The notes beneath the pieces were generated by a model that was not told the origin of the DNA, searched no databases, and saw nothing but the letters and a program-made list of their open reading frames with translations. Below are positions 1-7,860 of a DNA stretch of 20,517 nucleotides, one piece after another. The DNA is from an uncultured Collinsella sp. (lineage in GTDB: Bacteria; Actinomycetota; Coriobacteriia; Coriobacteriales; Coriobacteriaceae): NCBI GenBank assembly GCA_900544425.1, contig UQUX01000021.1, positions 1 to 20,517 on the forward strand, in the 5' to 3' direction. The translations under genes were made by a program, and so were the position numbers. The number at the start of each line of letters is the position of its first letter. Positions within the stretch are counted from its first letter, which is position 1.

Positions 1-2595
1 GGACAGTATGCCGGCTGTGCTTGCCGTATCGAAAAGGGTGTTGTCGCCGTCAGGGCGCTCGCCCGAGACCAGCAGCACGTAAGCGTCCTGGTTTTCTCTT
101 CCGTCCGTATATTCCACTACGTCGAAGTCGTAATCGAATATGCCGTCGCGCTCCACGTCGCCCTCGCCAAACCCAAGGGGAAAGTCCACGGGCGTGGGAG
201 CGGACCACGTGCCGTTTACCTTTGTGTGCACCACCAGGCGCGAGCGGCCATTGTCGCCGTAGCGCACCGAGGCGATACGGAACAGGCATTCTACGCCGGC
301 GATAATCGCCAGCTTCATGTGGGCTTCGCTGAGCACGCCAGTAAACAGCACGTTGTCGCTCGAGGGCTTGATGCCGCCACGCTCGTCCTCCGATACACCA
401 GCAGAATTGGCGTTGGGGTCCGCAACGGCGTTCGTCGCCTGCCCGATATGGATGTACTCATACATCGGCGCGGCGTTTTCGTCGTTCTCTATCAGTGTAT
501 GGACGAAATGCTCGATTTGTCCCGTGTCGTCGCTTTCTGCATCCGCCTCGAGCTCAATGTGCGTGACCGCTTGATCCCAATCGCGCACGACAGGCGCGAC
601 GTTTATCGCGGTGGCTGCAACCTCGGCGCGTGCGAGCAGCTCGGCGTTGGTGACGATGGTGGCCGATGCGATAAATTGCGGCACGCCGCCCGCCTTGATG
701 TTGCCGGGCGTGCCGAAGCGGGCATCCAACGTGTAAGGCGTATCTCCACCCAATGCGAGCTCAGAGCGCTGGAGCACATACTGGTTGCCATTGTTCACCG
801 ACATATTCCACGAATCGAGGAGTGTGGGCCACGACCCCGACCAAGCCTTGGTGGTCCACTTGAACATTACGAACTGGAGTATCACATCGACATCGACGTC
901 TGCACCTACGCGCAGTCGCGGAAGCTGGTGTCCATCTGCCTTCTCGTACCCAATGAACAGCGTGAGGGATGCGGCGCCGCGCACGGCAGACGAAGCGACG
1001 CCTGCAACGCCGGCGCCAAAGGTGACGGCAAGCCCGATCTGGATGGTGAACGAGCCCGAGGTGTTTGAATAGTCGAGCGAAATGTTTTTAAAAAACGCCG
1101 CGCCGCTGCCGTGCGTGTGGGCACCCACGGCGAGCGCCAGCTTCGCCAGCACCCAGGGGTTGACGTTTAGGAAAAACGGCACCGGTCCTAGGGTAAACTG
1201 CTCGGTCCAATTGAGGTCGGTTCTTACCTGGAAGAGGGCCTTAATATTGCCGTATGCGGGGTCGTTGTTGTTACCCCAGGTTTTGCCCACCCAATCGTAG
1301 GCGAGCGAGCCGTACAGCTGTGTGGCGATATCCATCGTGAACAGCGGCGTGCAATGGTGGCGAAGGAGCTTGGTGTTTCTTGGATCGGTGCCCGAACCGG
1401 CACTCATGCTTTTGTACTGATTCCACTTCCCCTCCATCTCGTCGAGGTAGCGGTTTGCTTGCTTGGCGCCCGACTCGCGCGGTGACTTCTTCCAGTATTC
1501 CGGATCAGGGTTGCCCGAATCGTTCATGTAGCTGGCTGGTTTGTATCCTCCGCCAAACAGCACGTACCCGGCAAACGAGAAATCGAACAAAATGGGGAAC
1601 GAGGGCATCCAGCACGTGAACTTATTGCCGCCGATGCCGGGAAACGCCGCTGGGAAATCAAACGGAGTGACCTCTTGGTCCATGGTAGTGGGGACGATAG
1701 TGGTCGAGCCCGATTCCGCCTTTGCGGCCGGCGCGGTGACAACGGCCATGGGGGAGGAGAGTGTATAGGTCTTGCCCTGGTAGTCGAGGGCAAAGCGCAA
1801 CTTGCATCCTTCCTCCAGAAGGCCCGAAGCTGCATCGAGGAACGTGTCTTCGAGCGTGAACGTCGCCAGATTATCCGCGCCCGATGCGCTGGCCTTGACT
1901 TGGCCAATCTGCGTGACGGTTTCGGGTGAGCTGCCCGCGGCAGGCGCTACTTTGTTGATGCGCAGCGTTGCCTGTCCACTCTGTGGCAGATGTGCCTGCA
2001 CGGTAAAGGCGTGTGTATCGGGCTGTTCGTTTGCCGTGTCGTCCTTTGGCAATGCCATGAACGTGGCTTCAGCGTACTGGATGTCCCATTCGTCGAATGT
2101 GAGCTGGCGGAAGTACGGCTCGCCGTCGGAAAGCGGACACGTGGGCGCGGTTATGGCGGTGCCGCCCTGGATACGCGCAAGGGGAATCTCGACATCACGG
2201 TAGCCCGCCATGCTAATGGAGATGCCGCCGTTAAAGTCGTACGCGTCGAGAAGCGTCGCCTCGTCCACGTAGCCTTCCGAAAGCGGGGCAATCTCAAAGA
2301 TCGCCGTGCCCTCGTCGTCGGTAGTGGCGGAGAGCTGCTTGCCCGCGGCATAGCGTGACGCGAGCGTGACCTGGGCTCCCTTGATGGGCATATTCTTGTT
2401 GGCGACGTCGACCACGACCACACCAAACATGGTGCGCGAGAGAACGAGCACCTTGAAGGGGTCTTCTTCGTCGGCATAGGCCTCGGTGGGGGCAAATGGC
2501 AGTATGAAGGCGTTTGCGCTGCCCGGCACGCGAGGCAGCATGATGCCTGCCAGCGAGGATGCTCCGGCGATAAGTAACGAACGGCGATCAAGCAT
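1..2595 (-). CDS. Large Tat-exported protein of unknown function, 3' end missing (partial)
   Basis: An open frame runs on the minus strand from ATG at 2595 to the left edge (865 codons, no stop), so the C-terminus lies outside the window. The N-terminus reads MLDRRSLLIAGASSLAG, a twin-arginine (Tat) signal with a short hydrophobic stretch, followed by a likely cleavage region near TEAYADEED. Residues of about 45-110 (GVVVVDVANKNMPIKGAQV, then TTDDEGTAIFEI) resemble a carboxypeptidase-regulatory or transthyretin-like beta domain, as in many bacterial surface proteins. The remainder is rich in Gly, Ser, Thr and aromatic residues, with no catalytic motif that I recognise. A Shine-Dalgarno GGGAG lies 6 bases before the ATG, inside a hairpin (separate entry). 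It follows a LuxR-type regulator on the same strand, a plausible controller. Export by Tat is well supported; function is unknown. A beta-rich adhesin or a sensor-like surface protein are guesses. Confidence 0.8.
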   Translation of the reverse strand, partial: MLDRRSLLIAGASSLAGIMLPRVPGSANAFILPFAPTEAYADEEDPFKVLVLSRTMFGVVVVDVANKNMPIKGAQVTLASRYAAGKQLSATTDDEGTAIFEIAPLSEGYVDEATLLDAYDFNGGISISMAGYRDVEIPLARIQGGTAITAPTCPLSDGEPYFRQLTFDEWDIQYAEATFMALPKDDTANEQPDTHAFTVQAHLPQSGQATLRINKVAPAAGSSPETVTQIGQVKASASGADNLATFTLEDTFLDAASGLLEEGCKLRFALDYQGKTYTLSSPMAVVTAPAAKAESGSTTIVPTTMDQEVTPFDFPAAFPGIGGNKFTCWMPSFPILFDFSFAGYVLFGGGYKPASYMNDSGNPDPEYWKKSPRESGAKQANRYLDEMEGKWNQYKSMSAGSGTDPRNTKLLRHHCTPLFTMDIATQLYGSLAYDWVGKTWGNNNDPAYGNIKALFQVRTDLNWTEQFTLGPVPFFLNVNPWVLAKLALAVGAHTHGSGAAFFKNISLDYSNTSGSFTIQIGLAVTFGAGVAGVASSAVRGAASLTLFIGYEKADGHQLPRLRVGADVDVDVILQFVMFKWTTKAWSGSWPTLLDSWNMSVNNGNQYVLQRSELALGGDTPYTLDARFGTPGNIKAGGVPQFIASATIVTNAELLARAEVAATAINVAPVVRDWDQAVTHIELEADAESDDTGQIEHFVHTLIENDENAAPMYEYIHIGQATNAVADPNANSAGVSEDERGGIKPSSDNVLFTGVLSEAHMKLAIIAGVECLFRIASVRYGDNGRSRLVVHTKVNGTWSAPTPVDFPLGFGEGDVERDGIFDYDFDVVEYTDGRENQDAYVLLVSGERPDGDNTLFDTASTAGILS

Positions 2596-2599
2596 TTTG

Positions 2600-2653
2600 G
2601 GCTCCCATCCCGCAAATATCGGTGGAAATACTCAAATTTTGCGGGAAGGAGCC
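2600..2653 (-). promoter_or_regulatory. Leader hairpin covering the ribosome binding site of the Tat protein gene
   Basis: The arms at 2600-2616 (GGCTCCCATCCCGCAAA, plus strand) and 2638-2653 (TTTGCGGGAAGGAGCC) are complementary over 15 pairs with one small asymmetric bulge, and the loop is 21 bases. In the minus-strand transcript the 3' arm contains the GGGAG that serves the ATG at 2595, so folding would hide the ribosome binding site. It could equally act as a DNA operator for the upstream LuxR protein. The pairing is seen directly; the regulatory role is inferred. Confidence 0.5.
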
Positions 2654-2679
2654 CTACGGCGGTAGTGCCGTTCGAGGGC
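2651..2679 (-). other. Upstream hairpin in the same leader
   Basis: The segments gccct/acggc (2651-2660) and gccgt/agggc (2667-2671 and 2675-2679) pair around a GGTAGT loop, with a three-base bulge. It lies between the LuxR stop codon and the Tat protein gene. It shares bases 2651-2653 with the ribosome-binding-site hairpin, so the two cannot form fully together. No T-run follows on the minus strand, so it is a poor intrinsic terminator. It may be part of a switching leader or a pause site. Confidence 0.35.
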
Positions 2680-2751
2680 CAAAATGTCCAATTTGAGCTG
2701 GCGAAAGCGGGTGGAGCCGGAACGTGTTCGTTGCGCTTGACAGTCCGGTTG

Positions 2752-3759
2752 CTAGCGCAACATGTGCGCGACCAGTTCGGCACGAGTTCCGATACCAAGC
2801 TTTGCATACACGCCGGACAGGCGGTTTTTAACGGTGCCCGGCGATACTCCCATATGGCGTGCGATTTCGGCGTTGGTCCACCCACGACAGGCGAGCATGG
2901 CCATGGTGAATTCCGTGGTCGTTAGATCGTCGGCCACGTCCTCGCCCGAATCGGGGTTGTGGATGCGCCGCCAACCGTAGCTGAATCGATACGTAATCTC
3001 GATGATGCGCGCGAAGTCGTCAGGATATTGCGTTTTTAGGCACGTCTCGATGAGTCCCTGCAAAAGGCCGTGGTGCTCGCCAATGAGCTCGATAAGGCCG
3101 TCGGGGCGCGCAATGTTCCAAGCAGCTCCAAAATGCGTTTTTGCGGCGTCGATGTCCTTGAGGCTCATGCATGCCATGGAAGCTGCCAGGTGCAGGAACA
3201 GTTCCGAGATGGGATAGCTTCCCTGTTTCATGATCAGGGCATTTTCCGCCATGCCCAGGCTGCGGCCGTATTCGCCGCGCAGATACAAGGCGTGCGCCAT
3301 CACGTAGCTGGCGAACAGGCGCAGGCCTTCGGGCAGATGCGCCGCAAGTGGATAAAACTCTTCGGCAGAATACGGGGAAGGCAAGTGCAGCAGGACACTC
3401 GCGGCTGAGGCGAACAGGATATGCGTGGCGTGGATGGCGGGCGACTCCTCGTCGGCCGGCGCATCGAGAATGCCCGCAAGGCAGCGGCGGGTGTCGGCGA
3501 TGCGGTTGAGCGACAGGCTGGCATATCCGCAGATAAAGCATGCGGAATAGCGTAGCGCGGGATCGGTGGCGTCAAGATAGGGGCGCGCCGTCTTGGCAGC
3601 GAGGGTGGCCTGTCCGCGAAAGTACAGCGCTTCTGCCGTGGCGATGGCGCGTGAATCGGGGTCGGAAATGCCTGCAACCGCAGCGTCAATCTGCCCCGGC
3701 ACAAAGGCGGTGCACATCAACGGCATGGGAACGCATGGGTAGCCATCGCAGTCCATCAT
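2752..3759 (-). CDS. LuxR-family transcriptional regulator (C-terminal helix-turn-helix)
   Basis: The last 65 residues form a classic LuxR/GerE helix-turn-helix: LTTTEFTMAMLACRGWTNAE, then IARHMGVSPGTVKNRLSGVY and AKLGIGTRAELVAHMLR. The first 250 residues have no receiver or autoinducer domain. They look helical, with repeated Ala/Leu-rich pairs reminiscent of TPR-like arrays (for example YFRGQATLAAKTARPYL and EYGRSLGMAENALIMKQG). I chose ATG 3759 (or ATG 3756 just after it) because GGGAG sits 4-7 bases upstream. A TTG at 3792 with AGGAG 5 bases before it would add 11 hydrophobic residues and cannot be excluded. The gene starts 66 bases after the sensor kinase stop and precedes the Tat-exported protein on the same strand. 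The DNA-binding role is firm; target genes are inferred from position only. Confidence 0.85.
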   Translation of the reverse strand: MMDCDGYPCVPMPLMCTAFVPGQIDAAVAGISDPDSRAIATAEALYFRGQATLAAKTARPYLDATDPALRYSACFICGYASLSLNRIADTRRCLAGILDAPADEESPAIHATHILFASAASVLLHLPSPYSAEEFYPLAAHLPEGLRLFASYVMAHALYLRGEYGRSLGMAENALIMKQGSYPISELFLHLAASMACMSLKDIDAAKTHFGAAWNIARPDGLIELIGEHHGLLQGLIETCLKTQYPDDFARIIEITYRFSYGWRRIHNPDSGEDVADDLTTTEFTMAMLACRGWTNAEIARHMGVSPGTVKNRLSGVYAKLGIGTRAELVAHMLR

Positions 3760-3825
3760 CCATCTCCCAACAGCTGGCAACAATAGCAGCAATTGTACTC
3801 CTGTTGCTCGGGACCCCCTTTCGTT

Positions 3826-4977
3826 TTACTGTTCGGTTAACGCTGCAGATCTCTTTGGAAGGCTTACGAGCATGGTGGTCCCGTTCTCGGAACTTGCTTC
3901 GACCTCTACCGTGCCACCGTGAAGCGCTGCAATCTCCCAAACAAGCGCTAGCCCGAGTCCTGCGCCGCCGTATGCCCTGCTGCGGGATTTGTCTAGACGA
4001 AAGAACGGCTGGAAGATGCTCTCTCGGTACTGCTTGGGTATTCCCGGGCCCTCATCTTTGACTCGCAGGAGCACGTGGCTGTCGCTGCCGCTGATGGAGA
4101 CGTTGACAGTCGAGCCGGAGCGGCTGTAACGGATGGCGTTTTCGACCAGGTTAAACACCAGTCGATAGAGGAGCGTATCACTTCCGATTGTCAAAGCGTC
4201 TCCGGCGCAATCGAGGGTTACGCCCTTATCCTCGGCAAGTGGCGCAAGGTCGGTGAGGACCTCTTCGGACAAGGGACCAAGTTCAACATCGTCCTCGCAA
4301 GGAACGCTGCGGAGCCCACTCATCTCGAGCAATACCTTGGTCATTCGAGACATCCGTTCGGTTTGTTCTTGTAGCAGGCCGAGCAGCTCGGCCGTTTCGG
4401 GTTGCAAACCGGAGTGCTCGGAAATGAATAGTTCAATCTGTGCTTGCATAAGGGCGAGCGGGGTGCGCAGCTCGTGTGCGGCGTTGCCGGTAAACTGACG
4501 CTGTGCAGAGAACCCTTCGCCAAGACGGGCGATCATGTCGTTGAAAGAGGCACTGCATCGTTGTAGCTCGGTGGGCACATCTTCACTGAGTCTGATTTCG
4601 CTTAGGTTGTCAGGCTGCACACGCTCAACCTGGGCGGCAAAAGCTCGTAGCGGTTTGAGCGCACGGCCGCTCACAAAGTATGCCAGCACGCCGCTAAGGA
4701 GTGTGACGCCAGCCGTGATGCACCAGGCTGTCGTGCCAAAAGACTCTTGTGCGTCGTTTACGACGATCGTGACCTCGTCATCGAGGGTCGCTTTCGTTGG
4801 GTCGAACGCCTGGGGCGAATCTTCGCCGGCTGCGCTAAGGGCCGAGACGTCGCTGCCGATAGCATCCATGTAGCGCATGCCCGTATAGCCGACCAGGCAG
4901 TTCGTCAGCACGCACGCAGCGCACGTGAGCAGTGCCGTCATAATCGTTATGCGCCATTGCAACGAAAGCCTTTTCAT
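3826..4977 (-). CDS. Two-component sensor histidine kinase (membrane)
   Basis: 383 residues in the usual order for an EnvZ/PhoR-type kinase. There are two membrane helices (about residues 10-33 and 84-104) flanking a short extracytoplasmic segment of about 50 residues. A HAMP-like linker (GRALKPLRAFAAQVERV) follows, then a HisKA domain with the phosphoacceptor His168 in AAHELRTPLA. The HATPase domain shows the N box NLVENAIRYS (276-285), G1 DEGPGIP (308-314) and G2 GGAGLGLAL (337-345). All catalytic boxes look intact. The ATG overlaps the stop codon of the response regulator (ATGA), indicating translational coupling. The small outer loop suggests sensing of a membrane or ionic/redox signal rather than a large ligand; that is inference. 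The partner is the adjacent regulator, and the divergent redox operon is a candidate target. Confidence 0.93.
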   Translation of the reverse strand: MKRLSLQWRITIMTALLTCAACVLTNCLVGYTGMRYMDAIGSDVSALSAAGEDSPQAFDPTKATLDDEVTIVVNDAQESFGTTAWCITAGVTLLSGVLAYFVSGRALKPLRAFAAQVERVQPDNLSEIRLSEDVPTELQRCSASFNDMIARLGEGFSAQRQFTGNAAHELRTPLALMQAQIELFISEHSGLQPETAELLGLLQEQTERMSRMTKVLLEMSGLRSVPCEDDVELGPLSEEVLTDLAPLAEDKGVTLDCAGDALTIGSDTLLYRLVFNLVENAIRYSRSGSTVNVSISGSDSHVLLRVKDEGPGIPKQYRESIFQPFFRLDKSRSRAYGGAGLGLALVWEIAALHGGTVEVEASSENGTTMLVSLPKRSAALTEQ

Positions 4978-5648
4978 TCGCTATCCTCCATAACGTAGCC
5001 CTCTCCAATCCGATTGCGAATCGGGTCGTATCCCAAAGCGATGCGTAACTTTTTGCGGAGTGACGAGATGTGAACGCGGGTTGCGTTGCTAAAGCTGTTC
5101 ACGCTGCTATCCCAAACGTGCTCTATAAGCTCCTCTTGGCTTACCGGTCGCCCCTGATTAAGCATCAGGTATTCCAAGATTCCCGTTTCCTTGCGCGTAA
5201 GAGATAAAGCCTCGCTGTCCATGGAAGCGATGCGCGCCTTGGTGTCAAAGCGGAGCTTTCCGCAGGTTAAAACTATGTCGCTTTGTGTAAAGCGTCTGAG
5301 GGTAAGGCTGCGAATCCTTGCCGCAAGCTCGTCCAGATGAAACGGCTTGGTGAGGTAATCGTTGGCGCCGGCATCGAGTCCGGCGACTTTATCGGATACT
5401 CCGCCACGTGCGGACAGAATCAGTACCTTGGTCTCGCAGTCGGTTTTCCTAAGTTCCCTGAGCACAGTCATGCCGTCGATACGGGGGAGATTGAGGTCGA
5501 GTACCACGAGGTCGAAGGCCTCAACGTCCAGTAGGTCGAGCGCCTCCTGTCCGTCGTGACAGCAGTCGACGCTGTACGCCAAGTTTCGCAAGCTGCGCGC
5601 GATTGCATCGCACAGTGCTCGCTCGTCTTCGACGATCAAAATACGCAT
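4974..5648 (-). CDS. OmpR/PhoB-family response regulator
   Basis: 224 residues. The N-terminal receiver domain has the acidic pair in IVEDE (residues 7-9), the phosphoacceptor Asp51 in LVVLDLNLP and the conserved Lys101 in YLTKPF. The C-terminal half is a winged-helix DNA-binding domain (LTRKETGILEYLMLNQGRPV, then ATRVHISSLRKKLR and a terminal GEGYVM). I chose ATG 5648 because AAGGAG lies 6 bases upstream; an ATG 18 bases further upstream lacks a good site. It overlaps the downstream kinase by ATGA. Its start is about 90 bases from the start of the divergent CXXC/4Fe-4S/TlpA operon, so this shared intergenic region is where it would be expected to bind. Confidence 0.94.
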   Translation of the reverse strand: MRILIVEDERALCDAIARSLRNLAYSVDCCHDGQEALDLLDVEAFDLVVLDLNLPRIDGMTVLRELRKTDCETKVLILSARGGVSDKVAGLDAGANDYLTKPFHLDELAARIRSLTLRRFTQSDIVLTCGKLRFDTKARIASMDSEALSLTRKETGILEYLMLNQGRPVSQEELIEHVWDSSVNSFSNATRVHISSLRKKLRIALGYDPIRNRIGEGYVMEDSE

Positions 5649-5738
5649 AACAGTCTCCTTGCACATTTCAAATCGCGCTTAACACGGATTTTATAGCCGA
5701 TATGGTCCAATGGTCGCGTAACGAAAGGAGTGGTCGAG

Positions 5739-5885
5739 TTGTTCAAAGCGGTAAAACCCGTGGTACAGGTCGCTTTGTTGATCGTCGGAATCACCATGGT
5801 GTGCTTTGGTGTTATGCGTGGCGAGGCGGATGCCGTGCTGGCCAAAGCGATTAGGCTGTGCTTGGAGTGTATCGGAATTGGATAA
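5739..5885 (+). CDS. Small membrane CXXC protein, CD1871A-like
   Basis: A 48-residue reading frame starting at TTG 5739, with AAAGGAG 8 bases upstream. GTG 5730 is in frame but overlaps that Shine-Dalgarno sequence. It encodes one predicted membrane helix (about residues 8-26, VQVALLIVGITMVCFGVM), then RGEADAVLAKAI and a C-terminal CLECIGIG with the CXXC pair Cys41/Cys44. The pattern of a short helix, RGE, KAI and CLECIGIG at the C-terminus matches, from memory, the small CD1871A-type CXXC family of Firmicutes and relatives. It overlaps the next gene by 8 bases, so the two are probably translationally coupled. The likely role is a thiol or metal-binding helper of the neighbouring 4Fe-4S membrane protein; that role is inferred. 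It is easily missed because of its length and TTG start. Confidence 0.82.
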   Translation: MFKAVKPVVQVALLIVGITMVCFGVMRGEADAVLAKAIRLCLECIGIG

Positions 5886-6780
5886 AAGAGAAAACACTGC
5901 GTCGCATGTTTTGGCCCGATTTCGCGGATTCATTCAGGCGGCGGCGACGCTCGTCACCAACATTCACCTGCCAAACTTTGCCAAAGGCGGCATCTATCAG
6001 GGCGCGGGAAAAACAGTCTGCGTACCCGGGCTTAACTGCTATTCGTGCCCCGCGGCATCGGGTGCGTGCCCCATCGGGTCGTTCCAGTCGGTAGTAGGTT
6101 CATCCAAGTTCAACTTTTCTTACTATGTTACCGGTGCGCTCATTTTGCTCGGCGTGCTGCTGGGACGCTTTGTATGCGGCTTTCTGTGCCCGTTTGGCTG
6201 GCTGCAGGAGCTGCTTCATAAGATTCCCGGCAAAAAGTTCTCCACGAAAAAGCTCAAGCCGCTCACGTACATCAAGTACGTCGTGCTGCTGTTTGCCGTG
6301 GTGCTACTGCCCGTCTTGGTGGTTAACGACGTGGGCATGGGCGACCCGTTCTTTTGTAAGTACATCTGTCCACAGGGTGTGCTCGAGGGCGCCATTCCGC
6401 TGGCCATTGCCAATGCCGGCATTCGATCTGCGTTGGGACATCTCTTTACTTGGAAACTTGCCGTTCTCATTGCCGTGGTAGTGCTGAGCGTTTTGTTCTA
6501 CCGCCCCTTCTGCAAATGGATTTGTCCACTCGGCGCATTCTATGCGCTCATGAATAAGGTATCCCTACTGGGCATCCGGGTCGATGCATGCAAATGTGTC
6601 TCGTGCGGCAAGTGCTCAAAGGTTTGTCAGATGGACGTTGATGTGGTCCGCGCGCCCAATCATGCCGAATGCATCCGGTGCGGAAAGTGCATCGGGGCCT
6701 GTCCCGTCGATGCCATCAGCTATCGCTATGGCCTGGATGTGTCGGCGGAAAAGCTCACCTTGACCGCCGAAAAAAAGTAA
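5878..6780 (+). CDS. Membrane-bound 4Fe-4S ferredoxin-type protein (NapH/CcoG-like)
   Basis: About 300 residues from TTG 5878, with GGAG 10 bases upstream inside the preceding small gene. Several membrane helices (about 83-101, 130-150 and 192-208) alternate with cysteine motifs: CVPGLNCYSCP near residue 48, CGFLCPFGWLQELL (100-113), CKYICPQG (160-167) and CKWICPLGA (212-220). The C-terminus carries two ferredoxin-like CxxCxxCxxxC motifs, Cys240/243/246/250 and Cys265/268/271/275 followed by Pro. This arrangement is typical of NapH, CcoG/RdxA and related quinol- or ferredoxin-linked electron conduits. It lies between a CXXC mini-protein and a TlpA-like lipoprotein, so it probably passes electrons across the membrane to thiol chemistry outside; that direction is inferred. 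In-frame ATG codons further upstream would add a poorly conserved N-terminus, hence the TTG choice. Confidence 0.88.
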   Translation: MDKRENTASHVLARFRGFIQAAATLVTNIHLPNFAKGGIYQGAGKTVCVPGLNCYSCPAASGACPIGSFQSVVGSSKFNFSYYVTGALILLGVLLGRFVCGFLCPFGWLQELLHKIPGKKFSTKKLKPLTYIKYVVLLFAVVLLPVLVVNDVGMGDPFFCKYICPQGVLEGAIPLAIANAGIRSALGHLFTWKLAVLIAVVVLSVLFYRPFCKWICPLGAFYALMNKVSLLGIRVDACKCVSCGKCSKVCQMDVDVVRAPNHAECIRCGKCIGACPVDAISYRYGLDVSAEKLTLTAEKK

Positions 6781-6809
6781 ACAAGCTTCGACAAAACGGA
6801 GGAATGACT

Positions 6810-7781
6810 ATGAAGCTTTCTAAGATTGCGGCCCTGTTTATGGTGCCGGTATTGGCCTTATGCCTTGCGGCATGTTCGGCGCCCGGTGGCAATGCGAGCG
6901 AATCTGCGAGCTCCGACCCTAAGATCGCAGAACTCACTGCGCAGAAGCCGGCCAATGCCGACGAGGCCGCCGAGCTGTATGCGAAGCTCATGCAGAAGGA
7001 GAACGAGATCTTTTCGAGTGATAACGCGCTGTGGGAAAAGGTATTCAATGCGGCAAATAAAGACTCGGCAATGATTGAGGATGGCAGCAATTACGGCGAT
7101 TTTCTGCTCAAGACCATCGACGGCGCCAAGGATGAGTTCACGGTGGATGAGCTTAAGACACTCAAGGCCGGTGCACAGCAGATCAAGGAGATCGAGGACA
7201 AGCTCGAGAGCCTGGAGAAGGAGTTCCCCGGCTGTGGAAGCACGCCGAGTGCAGGCGAGAGCGTCGACGCTTCGACCGCTGGCATGACGGCTGGTGCCAA
7301 TGCTTCGAGCGAGGCGACGAAGTTCCCCAGCTTTACGGGCAAAGACCTGGATGGCAACGACGTGAACAGCGACGAGCTGTTCTCTAAGAACAAAGTCACC
7401 GTCATGAACTTCTGGTTCACTACTTGCAAGCCGTGCGTGGGCGAGCTGGGCGATCTTGAGAAACTGAATCAGGAGCTTGCCGAGAAGGGCGGCCAGGTCG
7501 TGGGCGTCAATTCCTTTACGCTCGATGGCAACAAGGGCGAGATTGCAGATGCCAAGGACGTGCTGAGCAAGAAGGGCGTGACATATAAGAACATCTGGTT
7601 CAAGTCGGATAGCGAGGCCGGTAAGTTTACGTCAAATTTGTTCTCGTTCCCGACAACGTATGTCATCGATCAGAATGGCAACATCGTAGGGGAGCCCATC
7701 GTGGGAGCCATCAGCTCCGCCGAGCAGCGCGCAGCACTCAACAAACTTATCGACCAGGCGATTGCGAATAGCGAGCAGTAA
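6810..7781 (+). CDS. TlpA-like thioredoxin-fold lipoprotein
   Basis: 323 residues starting at ATG 6810, with GGAGG 7 bases upstream (ATG 6804 is too close to that site). The signal peptide ends in a lipobox, LCLAAC, giving lipidated Cys22. Residues 35-140 form a charged helical region of unknown role (TAQKPANADEAAELYAKLMQ and onward). A Ser/Ala/Thr-rich linker leads to a TlpA/AhpC-type thioredoxin domain from about 170. Its redox site is WFTTCKPC (Cys206/Cys209), followed later by the cis-Pro region FPTTYVIDQNG. It is therefore a surface-anchored thiol oxidoreductase, probably disulfide-reducing. It is the last gene of the three-gene operon, 29 bases after the 4Fe-4S protein, and ends at a strong terminator. 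The helical insert between lipobox and thioredoxin domain is the least familiar part. Confidence 0.9.
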   Translation: MKLSKIAALFMVPVLALCLAACSAPGGNASESASSDPKIAELTAQKPANADEAAELYAKLMQKENEIFSSDNALWEKVFNAANKDSAMIEDGSNYGDFLLKTIDGAKDEFTVDELKTLKAGAQQIKEIEDKLESLEKEFPGCGSTPSAGESVDASTAGMTAGANASSEATKFPSFTGKDLDGNDVNSDELFSKNKVTVMNFWFTTCKPCVGELGDLEKLNQELAEKGGQVVGVNSFTLDGNKGEIADAKDVLSKKGVTYKNIWFKSDSEAGKFTSNLFSFPTTYVIDQNGNIVGEPIVGAISSAEQRAALNKLIDQAIANSEQ

Positions 7782-7860
7782 AAAACACGTAAAGCATCGC
7801 GAGGATCGTTTGTCGCTGTGCGGAGTAGTCCGCTGCCTTTCAAGATAATCTCCACCATAT

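Noticed and set aside
226..1068. 280-residue open frame on the plus strand
   Set aside because: It is the antisense of the Tat-exported protein gene, whose minus frame is open across the full 2595 bases with an export signal and a Shine-Dalgarno sequence. The plus frame has Arg/His-rich, non-protein-like content.
2151..2885. 244-residue minus-strand frame spanning the LuxR end and the Tat gene start
   Set aside because: It is out of frame with both genes, Pro/Arg/Ser-rich and crosses the intergenic hairpins. It is a GC-driven shadow.
3792..3797. TACAAT on the minus strand as a promoter for the LuxR gene
   Set aside because: No -35-like hexamer lies 16-18 bases upstream, and the same bases may belong to the spacer of an alternative TTG start.
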